Positions 35,551-44,850 of a stretch of 57,132 nucleotides of DNA are shown in pieces. Position 1 is the first letter of the stretch, and each line of letters starts with the position of its first letter. Origin of the DNA: an uncultured Bdellovibrionales bacterium (GTDB lineage Bacteria; Bdellovibrionota; Bdellovibrionia; Bdellovibrionales; UBA1609); contig CALLBC010000079.1 of assembly GCA_938001965.1 (NCBI GenBank), positions 1-57,132 on the forward strand, written 5' to 3'. The translations under genes and the position numbers were made by a program. The notes below the pieces were generated by a model. It was not told the DNA's origin and ran no database searches. It was given only the letters and a program-made list of their open reading frames with translations.

Positions 35551-36485
35551 GCCTGCTTAATCCCCTCATGGCTATTTTTGGGGGCCCAAATCATTATGCA
35601 ACCACCACCACCTGCTCCACATATCTTAAAGCCAAGAGCTCCATTATCAAAGGAAATCTTCTTTAAATCCTCAATTTCTGGATTGGTAAAGCCTGAGCTC
35701 AGCTTTACACGCATATCATTTTCCTCATTGAGAAGCCCAGGAATCTTATCCCAAGCCTTATCCAAACAGACTTGCTTAAAACGAGTGGAAACATCACTTA
35801 TTCCATGTAAAGCTTCCAAAGTTTTTTTATCCTTTTCAACAACCTCTTTAATCACCTGCCAGTTATTAATGCCCGAGTGATGTGACTTACCGGTGTAAAC
35901 AACCATTAAATGGTCTTCAAAGTGCTGTTTATCAAAGTCTAATAACTCAAATGAAAGCCCACTGTAGTCATAAGTTATTAAGTTTAAGCCGTGGCTGAAG
36001 GCCCCAATATAATCTTGTGTTCCGGTTGGAGTGTTTAAAAAATGAGCCTCAACATTTGAAGCCAAACGCACAACCTCATCCCCTGTCATGGGACGATCTA
36101 ACCACTGGGAGAAAGCTTTAATTATACTAACACTTAAACTGGAACTTCCACCTAAGCCACCACCGACCGGACTCTGAGATGATGTCTTAAGGCTAAATCC
36201 TTGCTTTGGCTGCCAGTACTTTAAATGAGAAGACACTAAAACTAACTCAGGGTCTTCACAAGAAAGAAGCTCCTGTAAGTTAGAAAAGCTTTTTTGGTAA
36301 TCTAAGTCAGATATATCTAAGTGTATTTCACTAGTGGTTTTAGGTTCCAGTTGCACTTCAGTAAAAATTGAAATGGATACATTGATCGTATAGCACTTAC
36401 CCACAATAGAGTTTAGTGGCCAACAGTCTAGCGTTCCACCAGCTAAGTCCACTCTTGTTGGTGATTTAACAATTATTTTAGACAT
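35493..36485 (-). CDS. GHMP-family sugar kinase
   Basis: 330 residues with the three GHMP motifs: PTRVDLAGGTLD near the front, the ATP loop SPVGGGLGGSSSLSV, and KICGAGGGGCIM near the end. The first motif and overall length point to the heptose 7-phosphate kinase / galactokinase-like branch rather than mevalonate kinase. The ATG at 36485 has GGGAG 7 bases upstream. It follows the ABC exporter operon by 34 bp. Confidence 0.8.
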   Translation of the reverse strand: MSKIIVKSPTRVDLAGGTLDCWPLNSIVGKCYTINVSISIFTEVQLEPKTTSEIHLDISDLDYQKSFSNLQELLSCEDPELVLVSSHLKYWQPKQGFSLKTSSQSPVGGGLGGSSSLSVSIIKAFSQWLDRPMTGDEVVRLASNVEAHFLNTPTGTQDYIGAFSHGLNLITYDYSGLSFELLDFDKQHFEDHLMVVYTGKSHHSGINNWQVIKEVVEKDKKTLEALHGISDVSTRFKQVCLDKAWDKIPGLLNEENDMRVKLSSGFTNPEIEDLKKISFDNGALGFKICGAGGGGCIMIWAPKNSHEGIKQACQEKKYQVLKVKLVTQQD

Positions 36486-36519
36486 AATATCTCCCAAGCA
36501 ATAATACGAAAGTTTATCA

Positions 36520-37446
36520 CTAGTTTAACTCATTTAGATAGGTTTTTAACTTATTAACATCATCTTTTTGCAATTCAAAAATCTGAGCTCTATTTATAAA
36601 TGTGGCAAAATAGGAGCCATCTATTTCTTTGCTAATATTTAAACCCCAGTTAGGTATTTGTTCATTTTTAAATACAAACTCAATTTTTAAAGTAGGGTCA
36701 CTAAGACTATACTTTTCAAGAATACTGCTATTTTTTATTTCACTAACAAACTTAAAAACTTTAATGGCCATAAGGTTACTTAAAAAATTAGCAATCTTTT
36801 TATCTGAAAATACCATTTGTTCATGATGTGGATTTTGCCAAATTTTCTTTGCCCTATTATAGCTAAACGAATAACTCTTACTCATATTTTTTGTAAAAAT
36901 CACTTTTTTGATATTTTCTTTTAAAATAAACAAATGCTTCCATCTAAAATCATAAATACTTTTTGTACTCACATTTAGCCAATCAGCATTTGTTGCGTAC
37001 ATTTTTTTAGTTTTTATATCCTGTATATAAACCCGTCCATCACTAGTTTTTTTATTGCTAACAAGAATATCTTTATATTCACCGCCTTCAAATTTAAACC
37101 CAATGTTTACAGTGGCCTCAGAAAAAATACTTTCATCATCTAAATTATTTAACTCTTCTAGAGGCAAACTCAATAACTCAACTGCACTATTAATATACTC
37201 TTGATCCCCTGGGTATTCCATAGGACCTACTAATTGCCATGTGGCATTTATTTTTTTTAAAAAAATTAATTTTTCACCATCAGTAATTTTAAATTCTTTA
37301 AGCTCTTGTAAATTTTTATTTGGGAATAACTTTGTTTGCTCACTTTTATTTTTGTCTGCATATTTAATTTTTGAATAATCATAAATAGTATAGCCAACAA
37401 CTCCGGCCACAAATAAAGCAAAAAATATGGTCTGTTTGAACTTCAC
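36520..37446 (-). CDS. DUF4340 protein linked to Gld-type ABC exporter
   Basis: 308 residues with one N-terminal membrane helix and a periplasmic part. The pattern FPNKNLQELKEFKITDGEKLIFLKK, WQLVGPMEYPGDQEYINSAVELLSLP and GRVYIQDIKTKKMYATN is that of DUF4340, the usual last gene of GldA/F/G-like operons. It starts 3 bp after the GldG-like gene. Confidence 0.85.
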   Translation of the reverse strand: MKFKQTIFFALFVAGVVGYTIYDYSKIKYADKNKSEQTKLFPNKNLQELKEFKITDGEKLIFLKKINATWQLVGPMEYPGDQEYINSAVELLSLPLEELNNLDDESIFSEATVNIGFKFEGGEYKDILVSNKKTSDGRVYIQDIKTKKMYATNADWLNVSTKSIYDFRWKHLFILKENIKKVIFTKNMSKSYSFSYNRAKKIWQNPHHEQMVFSDKKIANFLSNLMAIKVFKFVSEIKNSSILEKYSLSDPTLKIEFVFKNEQIPNWGLNISKEIDGSYFATFINRAQIFELQKDDVNKLKTYLNELN

Positions 37447-37449
37447 AGG

Positions 37450-38979
37450 CTAGGCACCTTTTCTTCTGTAAAATAAAATCCCACTTAAGATTAACAACAT
37501 CATTGGCAGAAAGAAACTAGCCATAACCACTGAATTCCTTAGTCGGTCAGTCATGATTAGCTTAGTTCCTGGCTCTTCTTTTTTAGGTATGGAAATTAAG
37601 TCTGATTCATCAGTAAGGTATGAAACAGTATTTAAAGCAATTCTTTGATTAATCCCCATGAATAAATCTTTATTAGCTAAAAAATCACTATCACCAAAAA
37701 CAACAGCTTTTGGCTTTTTATTTTTGTTAACTTGTATTGCTAATACTTTTGCAGCTCTAACCCCAGGAGTCACATTCATTTTTAGTTCATTAATGGTAAA
37801 GCTCTTATCAGGTGTAGCAATTAAGGGTAAGTAAGTATACTCACTGTCAGTACTTGATTTAAGAGTAACCAACTCTGAAGCCAATTCAAAAACTGAATAG
37901 ATTTGCCCGTCTTGTTTAATGTCCTTAGTGATTTTGGACTCTTCATCAAACTGTATACCTAAAGCTGTTGTTGGACTTCTCCCAAGCATTTCAGCAACTT
38001 CTGCAATAATAAAATTATTTCTAAACACAACCCCAAAGTAGGTTAGAAGTTCATTAATATTATGCTCCTGACCGGGATCAGCGGCTATTAATAAACGTCC
38101 ACCAGCATCCGCAAATAGTTTTAACGCAGTAATTTCGTTTTCAAATAAATTTAACTGTGGTCCTATTATGGCAATTGCGTCTGCATCTACTGGTATCTTC
38201 ACATTGGTATTTAATAAATTTAATTCTTTAACAACATAAGACTTACTTCCTAGTAATTTAACAAAATTTAATAAACCACCAGACTTAACTTCGGAAAGTG
38301 ACTTCTCCCCATGTCCTGTTAAAAAATAAATAGTTTTTAATTTTTTTCTTGTTGCCCTAATTAAACCCGCTAAAATATTACTTTCATTAATAGGGTTATC
38401 AATTTTTATTTTTTTACCAGCAAACTTAATTATACTTATAATATCATCTCCACTAGGTATGTCTCCTAGCTCTGTTTTGGCCTTTAAACTATCCGTGTAG
38501 GTATTAACATAGTATGTCTTAATTTTAGAGTTTAAATTTTTATACCTACTAAATATTTGTTTTGCTGCCATTTTTTTTGCTTGATCTTTCTCACCACGAT
38601 AAAAAGTGAGTACTTCAAGTTTTGACTCAATAGTTTTTGCCAAATTAACAGACTCTGGCGCTAATGTATTTACTTTATTTTTTGTAATATCCCATGTTTT
38701 ATTATGCATCACTGACAAAAAGTTAATTGCAACTAGTAATACAATAGCCAAAGCAATCATGACTCCCATATTCATACCATGCTTGGTTGTTCTTAAAGTT
38801 AAAAACTCGGCATAAAATTTAATATCAACAATAAGGGCAGCAACAAAACTAATAACAAACATAGCTAGTGGAACAAATAGTATCGATATCCAACCACCTA
38901 AAAACACCCTTGAAGCGATTACTATTAACAAAGCAATAATACTGACCATCCAAAATATTTTACCAGCCCAGCTCATCAA
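37450..38979 (-). CDS. GldG-like ABC exporter auxiliary protein
   Basis: 509 residues: three membrane helices at the front, one at the C-terminus and a large periplasmic domain between them. NKVNTLAPESVNLAKTIESKLEVLTFYR, YFLTGHGEKSL and LLIAADPGQEHNINELLTYFGVVFRNNFI are typical of the GldG/DUF7088 family. In Bacteroidetes GldA/F/G serves gliding; elsewhere the cargo is unknown. Confidence 0.85.
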   Translation of the reverse strand: MMSWAGKIFWMVSIIALLIVIASRVFLGGWISILFVPLAMFVISFVAALIVDIKFYAEFLTLRTTKHGMNMGVMIALAIVLLVAINFLSVMHNKTWDITKNKVNTLAPESVNLAKTIESKLEVLTFYRGEKDQAKKMAAKQIFSRYKNLNSKIKTYYVNTYTDSLKAKTELGDIPSGDDIISIIKFAGKKIKIDNPINESNILAGLIRATRKKLKTIYFLTGHGEKSLSEVKSGGLLNFVKLLGSKSYVVKELNLLNTNVKIPVDADAIAIIGPQLNLFENEITALKLFADAGGRLLIAADPGQEHNINELLTYFGVVFRNNFIIAEVAEMLGRSPTTALGIQFDEESKITKDIKQDGQIYSVFELASELVTLKSSTDSEYTYLPLIATPDKSFTINELKMNVTPGVRAAKVLAIQVNKNKKPKAVVFGDSDFLANKDLFMGINQRIALNTVSYLTDESDLISIPKKEEPGTKLIMTDRLRNSVVMASFFLPMMLLILSGILFYRRKGA

Positions 38980-39744
38980 TCACCTCCACCTTGACGACTC
39001 AACAACTCGTCCAGATAAAAATACAAACAGTCCACAAGCACTTAAAAAATATACTATTGAACTTAACTTTAAAGACCCTTTAATGAATGAGAACAGATGG
39101 TCACCAATGGATAAATGGTCCATCACCGAAACTAATAAGTCACTCTCAGAATAAACTGTGCCTTGGCTCAAAAACCAGAGGGTTAAATTAAAAACCACTC
39201 CCATAATTACACTGGCTATTATGGAACTACTTAACGATGAACAAAATAAGCCTATAGCGACATAAGCTGAACAAACAAGAGAAAGCCCAAGGTAGGAACT
39301 AAATAAAATGCCTAGGTCAATTTTTGTAAATAACATTAAGGCTAGAGGATATAAAAAGGAAATAAATACTAGTAACAAGCTGGTGAAAAGCCCACCCAGA
39401 AATTTTCCAATTACAATTTGCCCCGATGTAATCGGCGAAGTTAATAATAGATCGTAGGTTTTCGTCTTCTTTTCTTCAGATATGAGTTTCATGGTAATTG
39501 CCGGAACTGCAAAAATTAAAATTATATTTGTAATTGAAATATGACTGACCACTACAATCTGGTGAATCGAGTACTTTACAGCTCCAGCCACCTGAGAAGC
39601 ACTTGTGGAGTAAGCAAAGTCAATTAAGTTCCTAACAAAACTATAACTTAATAAGAATGCGCATAAACTAGCAATAAAATAAAACATAGGGGTAAATACT
39701 AAACCTTTAAAATCTCTCATTGAAATATTTAGAATGGACGTCAT
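38980..39744 (-). CDS. ABC exporter permease, GldF-like
   Basis: 254 residues with six membrane helices. The cytoplasmic loop ITMKLISEEKKTKTYDLLLTSPITSGQIVIGKFLGG is the hallmark of ABC-2 permeases of this group. It lies directly against the GldG-like gene and 1 bp after the ATPase gene. Confidence 0.88.
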   Translation of the reverse strand: MTSILNISMRDFKGLVFTPMFYFIASLCAFLLSYSFVRNLIDFAYSTSASQVAGAVKYSIHQIVVVSHISITNIILIFAVPAITMKLISEEKKTKTYDLLLTSPITSGQIVIGKFLGGLFTSLLLVFISFLYPLALMLFTKIDLGILFSSYLGLSLVCSAYVAIGLFCSSLSSSIIASVIMGVVFNLTLWFLSQGTVYSESDLLVSVMDHLSIGDHLFSFIKGSLKLSSIVYFLSACGLFVFLSGRVVESSRWR

Positions 39745-39745
39745 C

Positions 39746-40678
39746 TTATAATTCCTTATGATCTGAGCTTGTAGTTAAGTTTATAAATATTTTTTCCAAG
39801 TAATTCATTGATGGTTTAAATTGAGTAAGTCCAGCCCCGGAGTTAACAATGGCTTTAGTTAAACTTTCTGTGGATAACTGCTCTGGGTTTATTTGTATGT
39901 AAAACTTTTGACCATTCCTTTCTACCTCAAGAACTCCTGGAGTATTTAGTAATGTTTTTTGAAGTTCATCCTCTTTACGTAAAATATCCACTTCAAACTT
40001 ACTAGCCACAGAAGCCTTTTTAGCAATTACAGCAAGTGAGTCTTCAGCTATAATCTCACCTTTATTAATAATTATGACCCTCTCACAAATGGCTTGTACT
40101 TCACTGAGAATATGTGTGGATAATAAAATTGTGTGTTTACCCCTTAAGCGAATAATTAGTTTTCTAATCTCAGCCACCTGCCTTGGGTCAAGGCCAACAG
40201 TGGGTTCATCTAGAATTAAAATCGGCGGTTTAGAAACCAACGCCCCCGCTATTCCAACTCGTTGTTTAAAACCCTTAGACAAGTTTTTAATCAAACGGCC
40301 CTTTACATCCTGTAGCTGAGTTTGCTCCAAGGCATAATCAATATTTCCACCAATTATATTTTTTGACAAACCCTTTAACTTAGCTACAAAACTTAAATAA
40401 TCCTTAACGTACATATCATTGTACACCGGAGGTGTTTCTGGCAAATAGCCAATCTTTGATTTAACTTTTAGTGGATGCTCGTAAACATCATCTCCATCAA
40501 TACAAACTTGACCGGAGCTTGCTGCCATAAAACCAGTTATGATTTTCATGGTTGTGGTTTTACCGGCACCATTGGGCCCTAGGAAACCAACCACCTCGCC
40601 ACTTTTAACTGTAAAATTTAAATTTTTTACTGCGCAGCGATCCCCATAATTTTTAGTTAACTGCTTTACATTAATCAT
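39746..40678 (-). CDS. ABC exporter ATPase, GldA-like
   Basis: 310 residues. Walker A GPNGAGKTT, Q-loop GYLPETPPVY, signature LSKGFKQRVG, Walker B ILILDEPTVGLD and the H-loop STHIL are all intact. A 90-residue C-terminal domain follows, as in ABC-2-type export ATPases. It heads the four-gene operon ATPase-permease-GldG-DUF4340. Confidence 0.93.
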   Translation of the reverse strand: MINVKQLTKNYGDRCAVKNLNFTVKSGEVVGFLGPNGAGKTTTMKIITGFMAASSGQVCIDGDDVYEHPLKVKSKIGYLPETPPVYNDMYVKDYLSFVAKLKGLSKNIIGGNIDYALEQTQLQDVKGRLIKNLSKGFKQRVGIAGALVSKPPILILDEPTVGLDPRQVAEIRKLIIRLRGKHTILLSTHILSEVQAICERVIIINKGEIIAEDSLAVIAKKASVASKFEVDILRKEDELQKTLLNTPGVLEVERNGQKFYIQINPEQLSTESLTKAIVNSGAGLTQFKPSMNYLEKIFINLTTSSDHKEL

Positions 40679-40819
40679 TTAAAAATCCTCATTTAACAAA
40701 GCTAAATATACTATAAAAAGTAGAACATTAGGTAGCCAATTGGGAAAGCTCTTACATACATCGACGCATTGCGATTCTGTAAAAAAACTGTCAAATATTT
40801 CTCTAAATTCTTACGACGT

Positions 40820-42082
40820 TTACATTTGAATGGTTAAATTTTTATCATTGGTGTAGGTCACCTTTCCGGGAGAGGATTTTATTTGCCTCAAATGCCTAAT
40901 TTGACAATATATGAGATCAAACTTTAGACCTTCATACTTTATTTTTTTTGACTTAAAATTATGCTTAATAAGCTCCTGACCAGCCTTTATGAGTACCATT
41001 CTTTGAACTTCATCATTTTTTTTACTAATTACTACTGCATGAGAACTTGGGTAATCCCTCAGGTGCATCCAAATATACCAAGGCTTGGAAGCTTTAATAA
41101 GCTCTGAGTTATTTTTAGCTGAACTACCTAATAAAACTTTGTGGTTATTTTCTAAGTTAATAGTTTTAAATTTTAATTTTTGATCTTTCTTTAACTTAAG
41201 CTCACTTGTTGTTTGCTTGCCCTTTGACTTAGCCCACTGGCTAAAGTCTGCCACCTGATTTAACAACTGTAACTGCTCAGTTAAAACAATAAGTCTATTG
41301 CTTGACCCTTCTAGTTTCGACTTTTCTTTTTTACTTTTATCAAATGCCAGGCTCATATTTTCAAAGACTGACTTATTGGTATCAATATACTTCTGAAGCT
41401 CTTCAGGAGCGGACAAACTATGATTTGCCTTAATAAACTCCCCTAATTTTTTTAGCTCTATAATCTTAATGTTTTTTCTTTCCAAATCCTCAGTTATTTT
41501 TTTTATAGCCTTCTCTATTTTTCTCACTTCCTTCTCATGAAGCTGCTGTGGACTTAAACTATTTTTTACCTTGGAAGCGGCCTTACTGTTATACTCTATA
41601 ACAAGCTCATTAATTGCTCGTGCGTTCAATCCTGCTGGCAGCTCCTCAACTGGAGGGAAATCTTTAACTTTAAATTTAGAAACCTGTTTATTTTCAGACT
41701 TCAAAATTAAGTTCACCCCTTTAGGAAATAAATTTACTATTATTTTTTGCTCACCCTTATCAACACTTTTTAAACTTAATACCAAGCTTCTCTCGCCTTC
41801 AGACTCTGGCTGCGCTCCTACCAAAATTGACCCTGAAAAATGCATATCTAAAAAACTAACCCATGGTTTTTTAATATTCCTGCGCGGAACACTTCCATCA
41901 AAAGGCAAAATCATGGGCGACTTTGTATTTAAGTCAATAATCCAAACGTAGGATTTTTCTCCATCCCAAAACAGTAAATAGATCTTGTGCTCATCACTAG
42001 AAACACGTTGCAACTGTGTTCCAGTAAGTTTATTTAGTTCTGTGCAAATTTGTTGTACTTCTATGTAGTTAAGTGGTTTCAC
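40820..42082 (-). CDS. rqcH: NFACT/RqcH-family protein, short form
   Basis: 420 residues, shorter than the usual 550-570. RqcH senses split 50S subunits and adds alanine tails to stalled nascent chains. The C-terminal NFACT-R domain is clear (WYIWMHLRDYPSSHAVVI near 338). Coiled coil fills about 175-285, and the N-terminal domain has KGVNLILKSEN-like strands. Around residues 90-100 the sequence reads EGERSLVLSL where Bacillus RqcH has the essential D-R pair, so Asp may be replaced by Glu. The coiled-coil and helical part appears reduced. Confidence 0.75.
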   Translation of the reverse strand: MKPLNYIEVQQICTELNKLTGTQLQRVSSDEHKIYLLFWDGEKSYVWIIDLNTKSPMILPFDGSVPRRNIKKPWVSFLDMHFSGSILVGAQPESEGERSLVLSLKSVDKGEQKIIVNLFPKGVNLILKSENKQVSKFKVKDFPPVEELPAGLNARAINELVIEYNSKAASKVKNSLSPQQLHEKEVRKIEKAIKKITEDLERKNIKIIELKKLGEFIKANHSLSAPEELQKYIDTNKSVFENMSLAFDKSKKEKSKLEGSSNRLIVLTEQLQLLNQVADFSQWAKSKGKQTTSELKLKKDQKLKFKTINLENNHKVLLGSSAKNNSELIKASKPWYIWMHLRDYPSSHAVVISKKNDEVQRMVLIKAGQELIKHNFKSKKIKYEGLKFDLIYCQIRHLRQIKSSPGKVTYTNDKNLTIQM

Positions 42083-42250
42083 AACAAAAATTATCTACTA
42101 ATTCTGCCCTGCTGACTAGGTCTAATTTAACTTCCGCACTTTCTTTAGATTGAATTCTACAGTAAAGTTTGCTGTAATAGTACACATAGGGCTTGCCCCC
42201 CCTCGTAGAGCAAATCACTTCAACTGCCCAGCTGGGCTAAGGATCAAGTT

Positions 42251-42622
42251 ATGGCTAAATTTATTATTTATATTTTTATTTTTACACTGGCATACATACC
42301 ACTTCCAGCATCTGCTGAGTGCAAAGGAAGCACAAGCTTAGTATGCAAAGGTAGCAGCTCATGTGTTTGGGTTCCAAAGTATCAGAAAGACGATGGAACT
42401 AGCGTATCTGGCTATTGCCGATCTAAGGGCGGTAAAAAAGCTAAAAAAAGCAAAGCTAAAAGCAAAAAATCTGATAAAAAAGACAAGAAAGCTAAAAGTA
42501 AAAAGTCTGATAAAAAAGAGAAAAAGGCTAAAAAGAAAAAGAACAAAAAAGATAAAAAGAAGTCTAAAGACAAAAAGAAAAAGAAGAAAAAAAAGTCTAA
42601 AAAGAAAAAATCTAAAGATTAG
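42251..42622 (+). CDS. Exported protein with extreme lysine-rich tail
   Basis: 123 residues. A signal peptide (about 1-22, PASA) is followed by a small cysteine domain (about 23-60) with four cysteines and the motif SSCVWVPKYQKDDG, resembling a disulfide-stabilised module. From residue 64 to the end it is nearly all Lys, Ser and Asp. The tail would be very basic outside the cytoplasm. The function is unknown; polyanion binding is an inference. A palindromic terminator follows. Confidence 0.7.
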   Translation: MAKFIIYIFIFTLAYIPLPASAECKGSTSLVCKGSSSCVWVPKYQKDDGTSVSGYCRSKGGKKAKKSKAKSKKSDKKDKKAKSKKSDKKEKKAKKKKNKKDKKKSKDKKKKKKKKSKKKKSKD

Positions 42623-42631
42623 TTTAAATAA

Positions 42632-42659
42632 AAAAAGAGAGGCCATGGCCTCTCTTTTT
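42632..42659. terminator. Perfect palindromic terminator
   Basis: AAAAAGAGAGGCC meets GGCCTCTCTTTTT around AT. A and T runs on both sides let it act for the convergent 42251 and 42686 genes. Confidence 0.9.
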
Positions 42660-42685
42660 AATTTCAAATTGTTTTATATTGCTTC

Positions 42686-43759
42686 TTAATCATTTAATAA
42701 AGAATTAATGGCATCATTACGAGCATCTTCTTCAGACATAAAACCTTGCTCAACTGCTGCTCTATGACCCGACTCTATCATTCTTTCTTCAATTAACTCA
42801 TCAGAAAAATTTGGAGTATTTTGAGACTCTACAGTTCCAAGTACGTTATCATGAGTGTTATAACGCTTTGTTTGCTCTTTAACTTCATCATAAGAATGAA
42901 CAGATTTATCTCTACCTAAAGCATCAACAGCTTGATCCATTGTTAAGCTTGGAGTTTCAGTTAAGTTAACTTTAGCTAATTGCTTATAAACACCATCAAC
43001 TTTTGTGAATACAATTGGCTTTGTAACATCGTCACTAGAAACAAATACTATTATTACAGTGTCACAGTTAATATCAATACAGCTCATTTGAGCTTTTCTG
43101 TGTGAAACTAAGTTGTCATTAACATATAAGTCAGAAGCTTGCTCATCAGAAATATCAGCAACATTTTTAGAGAATGATAGAACAATCTCTTCACCATCAT
43201 TAATACTTGTATTAGTGTAAACTAAAGAATCACCCTGCTCACTGCCTAATAACTCTAATTTATTACCATCAGATTTAATTTTAATGTTTAGTTTTTTTAT
43301 GTTTGAGTTTGTGAACTCAGAAGCTGGGTGATTTGCTCCTTCTAAAACTTTTTTCTTAGCAGTCTGCATTGCCTGCAAAGCTATAGCTGCAACTTCAGCT
43401 TTATATTTTTCTAAAGCAATTCTATCATTTTCTGAAAGGTCACTAGTATCATCTAAGTCACCATCAAGAATTTGAGAAATGATTTCAGAACCTTCTTCAC
43501 CAGCTTTTTCTTTTACTATTTCATTAAATAGTTTTCTTTCTGAAGCTGACATTGATTTATTTAAATTTTGTAATTGTGTACTAATTATTGCTTGAGTCTC
43601 TTCAAGTTTTTCAAGTTTCTCTTGTTGTAGTAATTCTTGAACTGTTAAAGTTGTGGCTGGCGCACTGTTTGATTCAAATCCTCTTTTTGTACTACACGCA
43701 ACCGCAAGTAATAAAGAAGAGCATAATGCCACTGTTCCTAAAAGTTTGTTTATTTTCAT
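42686..43759 (-). CDS. Lipoprotein with helical N-terminal part
   Basis: 357 residues with lipobox LAVAC (C22). Residues 40-150 are charged and helical (EKLEKLEETQAIISTQLQNLNKSM, long Ala/Lys helices), and 150-270 looks beta-rich with a cysteine pair (MSCIDINCDT). I recognise no family. It diverges from an ECF sigma factor gene 200 bp away, so it may belong to that regulon. Confidence 0.65.
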   Translation of the reverse strand: MKINKLLGTVALCSSLLLAVACSTKRGFESNSAPATTLTVQELLQQEKLEKLEETQAIISTQLQNLNKSMSASERKLFNEIVKEKAGEEGSEIISQILDGDLDDTSDLSENDRIALEKYKAEVAAIALQAMQTAKKKVLEGANHPASEFTNSNIKKLNIKIKSDGNKLELLGSEQGDSLVYTNTSINDGEEIVLSFSKNVADISDEQASDLYVNDNLVSHRKAQMSCIDINCDTVIIVFVSSDDVTKPIVFTKVDGVYKQLAKVNLTETPSLTMDQAVDALGRDKSVHSYDEVKEQTKRYNTHDNVLGTVESQNTPNFSDELIEERMIESGHRAAVEQGFMSEEDARNDAINSLLND

Positions 43760-43959
43760 ATTAATGTTCTCCTTAAAGAGGTTTAATTTTACAATAATCT
43801 ATTAAGCAAATTCCTCACCAATATTTCATTCATTATAATCTAATAATTACAGTTACTTGGCTTATGCCTATTTTATCAACATTTACCCTTTGACGTAAAT
43901 TGTTAGTCAATACTGACGAACATTTGTCGATTAACGGCTTTCATAGTAGTTTTGTTTAC

Positions 43960-44511
43960 ATGGATATAAATAGTGAACAAGTCGAAGTTTTGGTAAAACA
44001 ATGCCAGGACGAATCTCCCTTTGGAACTAAAGCTTTCAAAGAGTTGGTTGTGTTATTTCAACCTTCTGTTCACCGGTTTTGCTATAATTATATTAAAAAT
44101 GATAATGATGCTGAAGAACTCACGCAATCTATCTTCTTAAAAGTTTATCATAATATAAAGAACTTTAAATTTGATTCTAAGTTTAAAACTTGGCTTTACC
44201 GAATAGCCATGAATCAATGTGCAGACTTATACAATAGAAAAAAAAAACAAAATAAACTTAAGCAAGAAATGATGGAGTACAGAAACGACGTTGCCCCTAA
44301 GGAAACTCATGCTGAGAAGCTAAGCCTACAAGATGATATTGGCTCTTACTTACACAAAATGCCTGACTCTGAGCGTGAGATCTTAATATTAAGGTTTTAT
44401 GAAGACTTAAAAGTGAAAGAGATTTCTGAAACACTTGGCATTAGTTTAAGTGCTGCCAAGATGAGGCTCTCAAGAGCCATTGAACATTTTAAAATTCTAT
44501 ATGACCCCTGA
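43960..44511 (+). CDS. ECF-type RNA polymerase sigma factor
   Basis: 183 residues from the ATG at 43960; a TTG at 43900 is less likely. Region 2 is clear (RFCYNYIKNDNDAEELTQSIFLKVYHNIKNF, KFKTWLYRIAMNQCADLYNRKKK) and region 4 follows (LPDSEREILILRFYEDL-like, KVKEISETLGISLSAAKMRLSRAIEH). No anti-sigma gene of a known type follows; the next gene is a small soluble protein, then an MscS channel. Confidence 0.9.
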   Translation: MDINSEQVEVLVKQCQDESPFGTKAFKELVVLFQPSVHRFCYNYIKNDNDAEELTQSIFLKVYHNIKNFKFDSKFKTWLYRIAMNQCADLYNRKKKQNKLKQEMMEYRNDVAPKETHAEKLSLQDDIGSYLHKMPDSEREILILRFYEDLKVKEISETLGISLSAAKMRLSRAIEHFKILYDP

Positions 44512-44565
44512 AGCTCAAAAAAATGAATTAATAACTAATAAACTAATTTAACGTAAAGGTTTAAG

Positions 44566-44847
44566 ATGAGTACAGACGACCCCAAAAAGCCCCTTTCAGA
44601 CGAAGAGCTAGAAGCGCTGTTTGAAAAGCATAGCAAAAAAAATGAAGCTGATATTAGCGGTAGTGATCTATCAGATAAAATTGTAGACCGCGCTAGACGC
44701 CAGTCTTCTAGTAAAAATGTGGCTGAATTCGCTTTTGTGAAGTTCTGGACAGGTGTGTTAGAGTTTGCCGCACTTTTTGGTACTTTTCTTAAACAAAAAA
44801 GTGTAGATAAAGACAATAGTAACGATGATGAATCTAATAGGAGTTAA
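44566..44847 (+). CDS. Small charged protein between ECF sigma factor and MscS
   Basis: 93 residues, rich in Asp, Glu, Lys and Ser. It has no signal peptide; a central stretch (VAEFAFVKFWTGVLEFAALFGTFL) is amphipathic or membrane-associating. It ends 3 bp before the MscS gene. It might modulate the sigma factor or the channel; no homology supports this. Confidence 0.6.
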   Translation: MSTDDPKKPLSDEELEALFEKHSKKNEADISGSDLSDKIVDRARRQSSSKNVAEFAFVKFWTGVLEFAALFGTFLKQKSVDKDNSNDDESNRS

Positions 44848-44850
44848 ATA

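Noticed and set aside
42359-42689. Frames on both strands rich in Lys/Arg or Phe/Leu
   Set aside because: They are shadows of the lysine-rich 42251 gene; that frame alone has a signal peptide and a terminator at its end.
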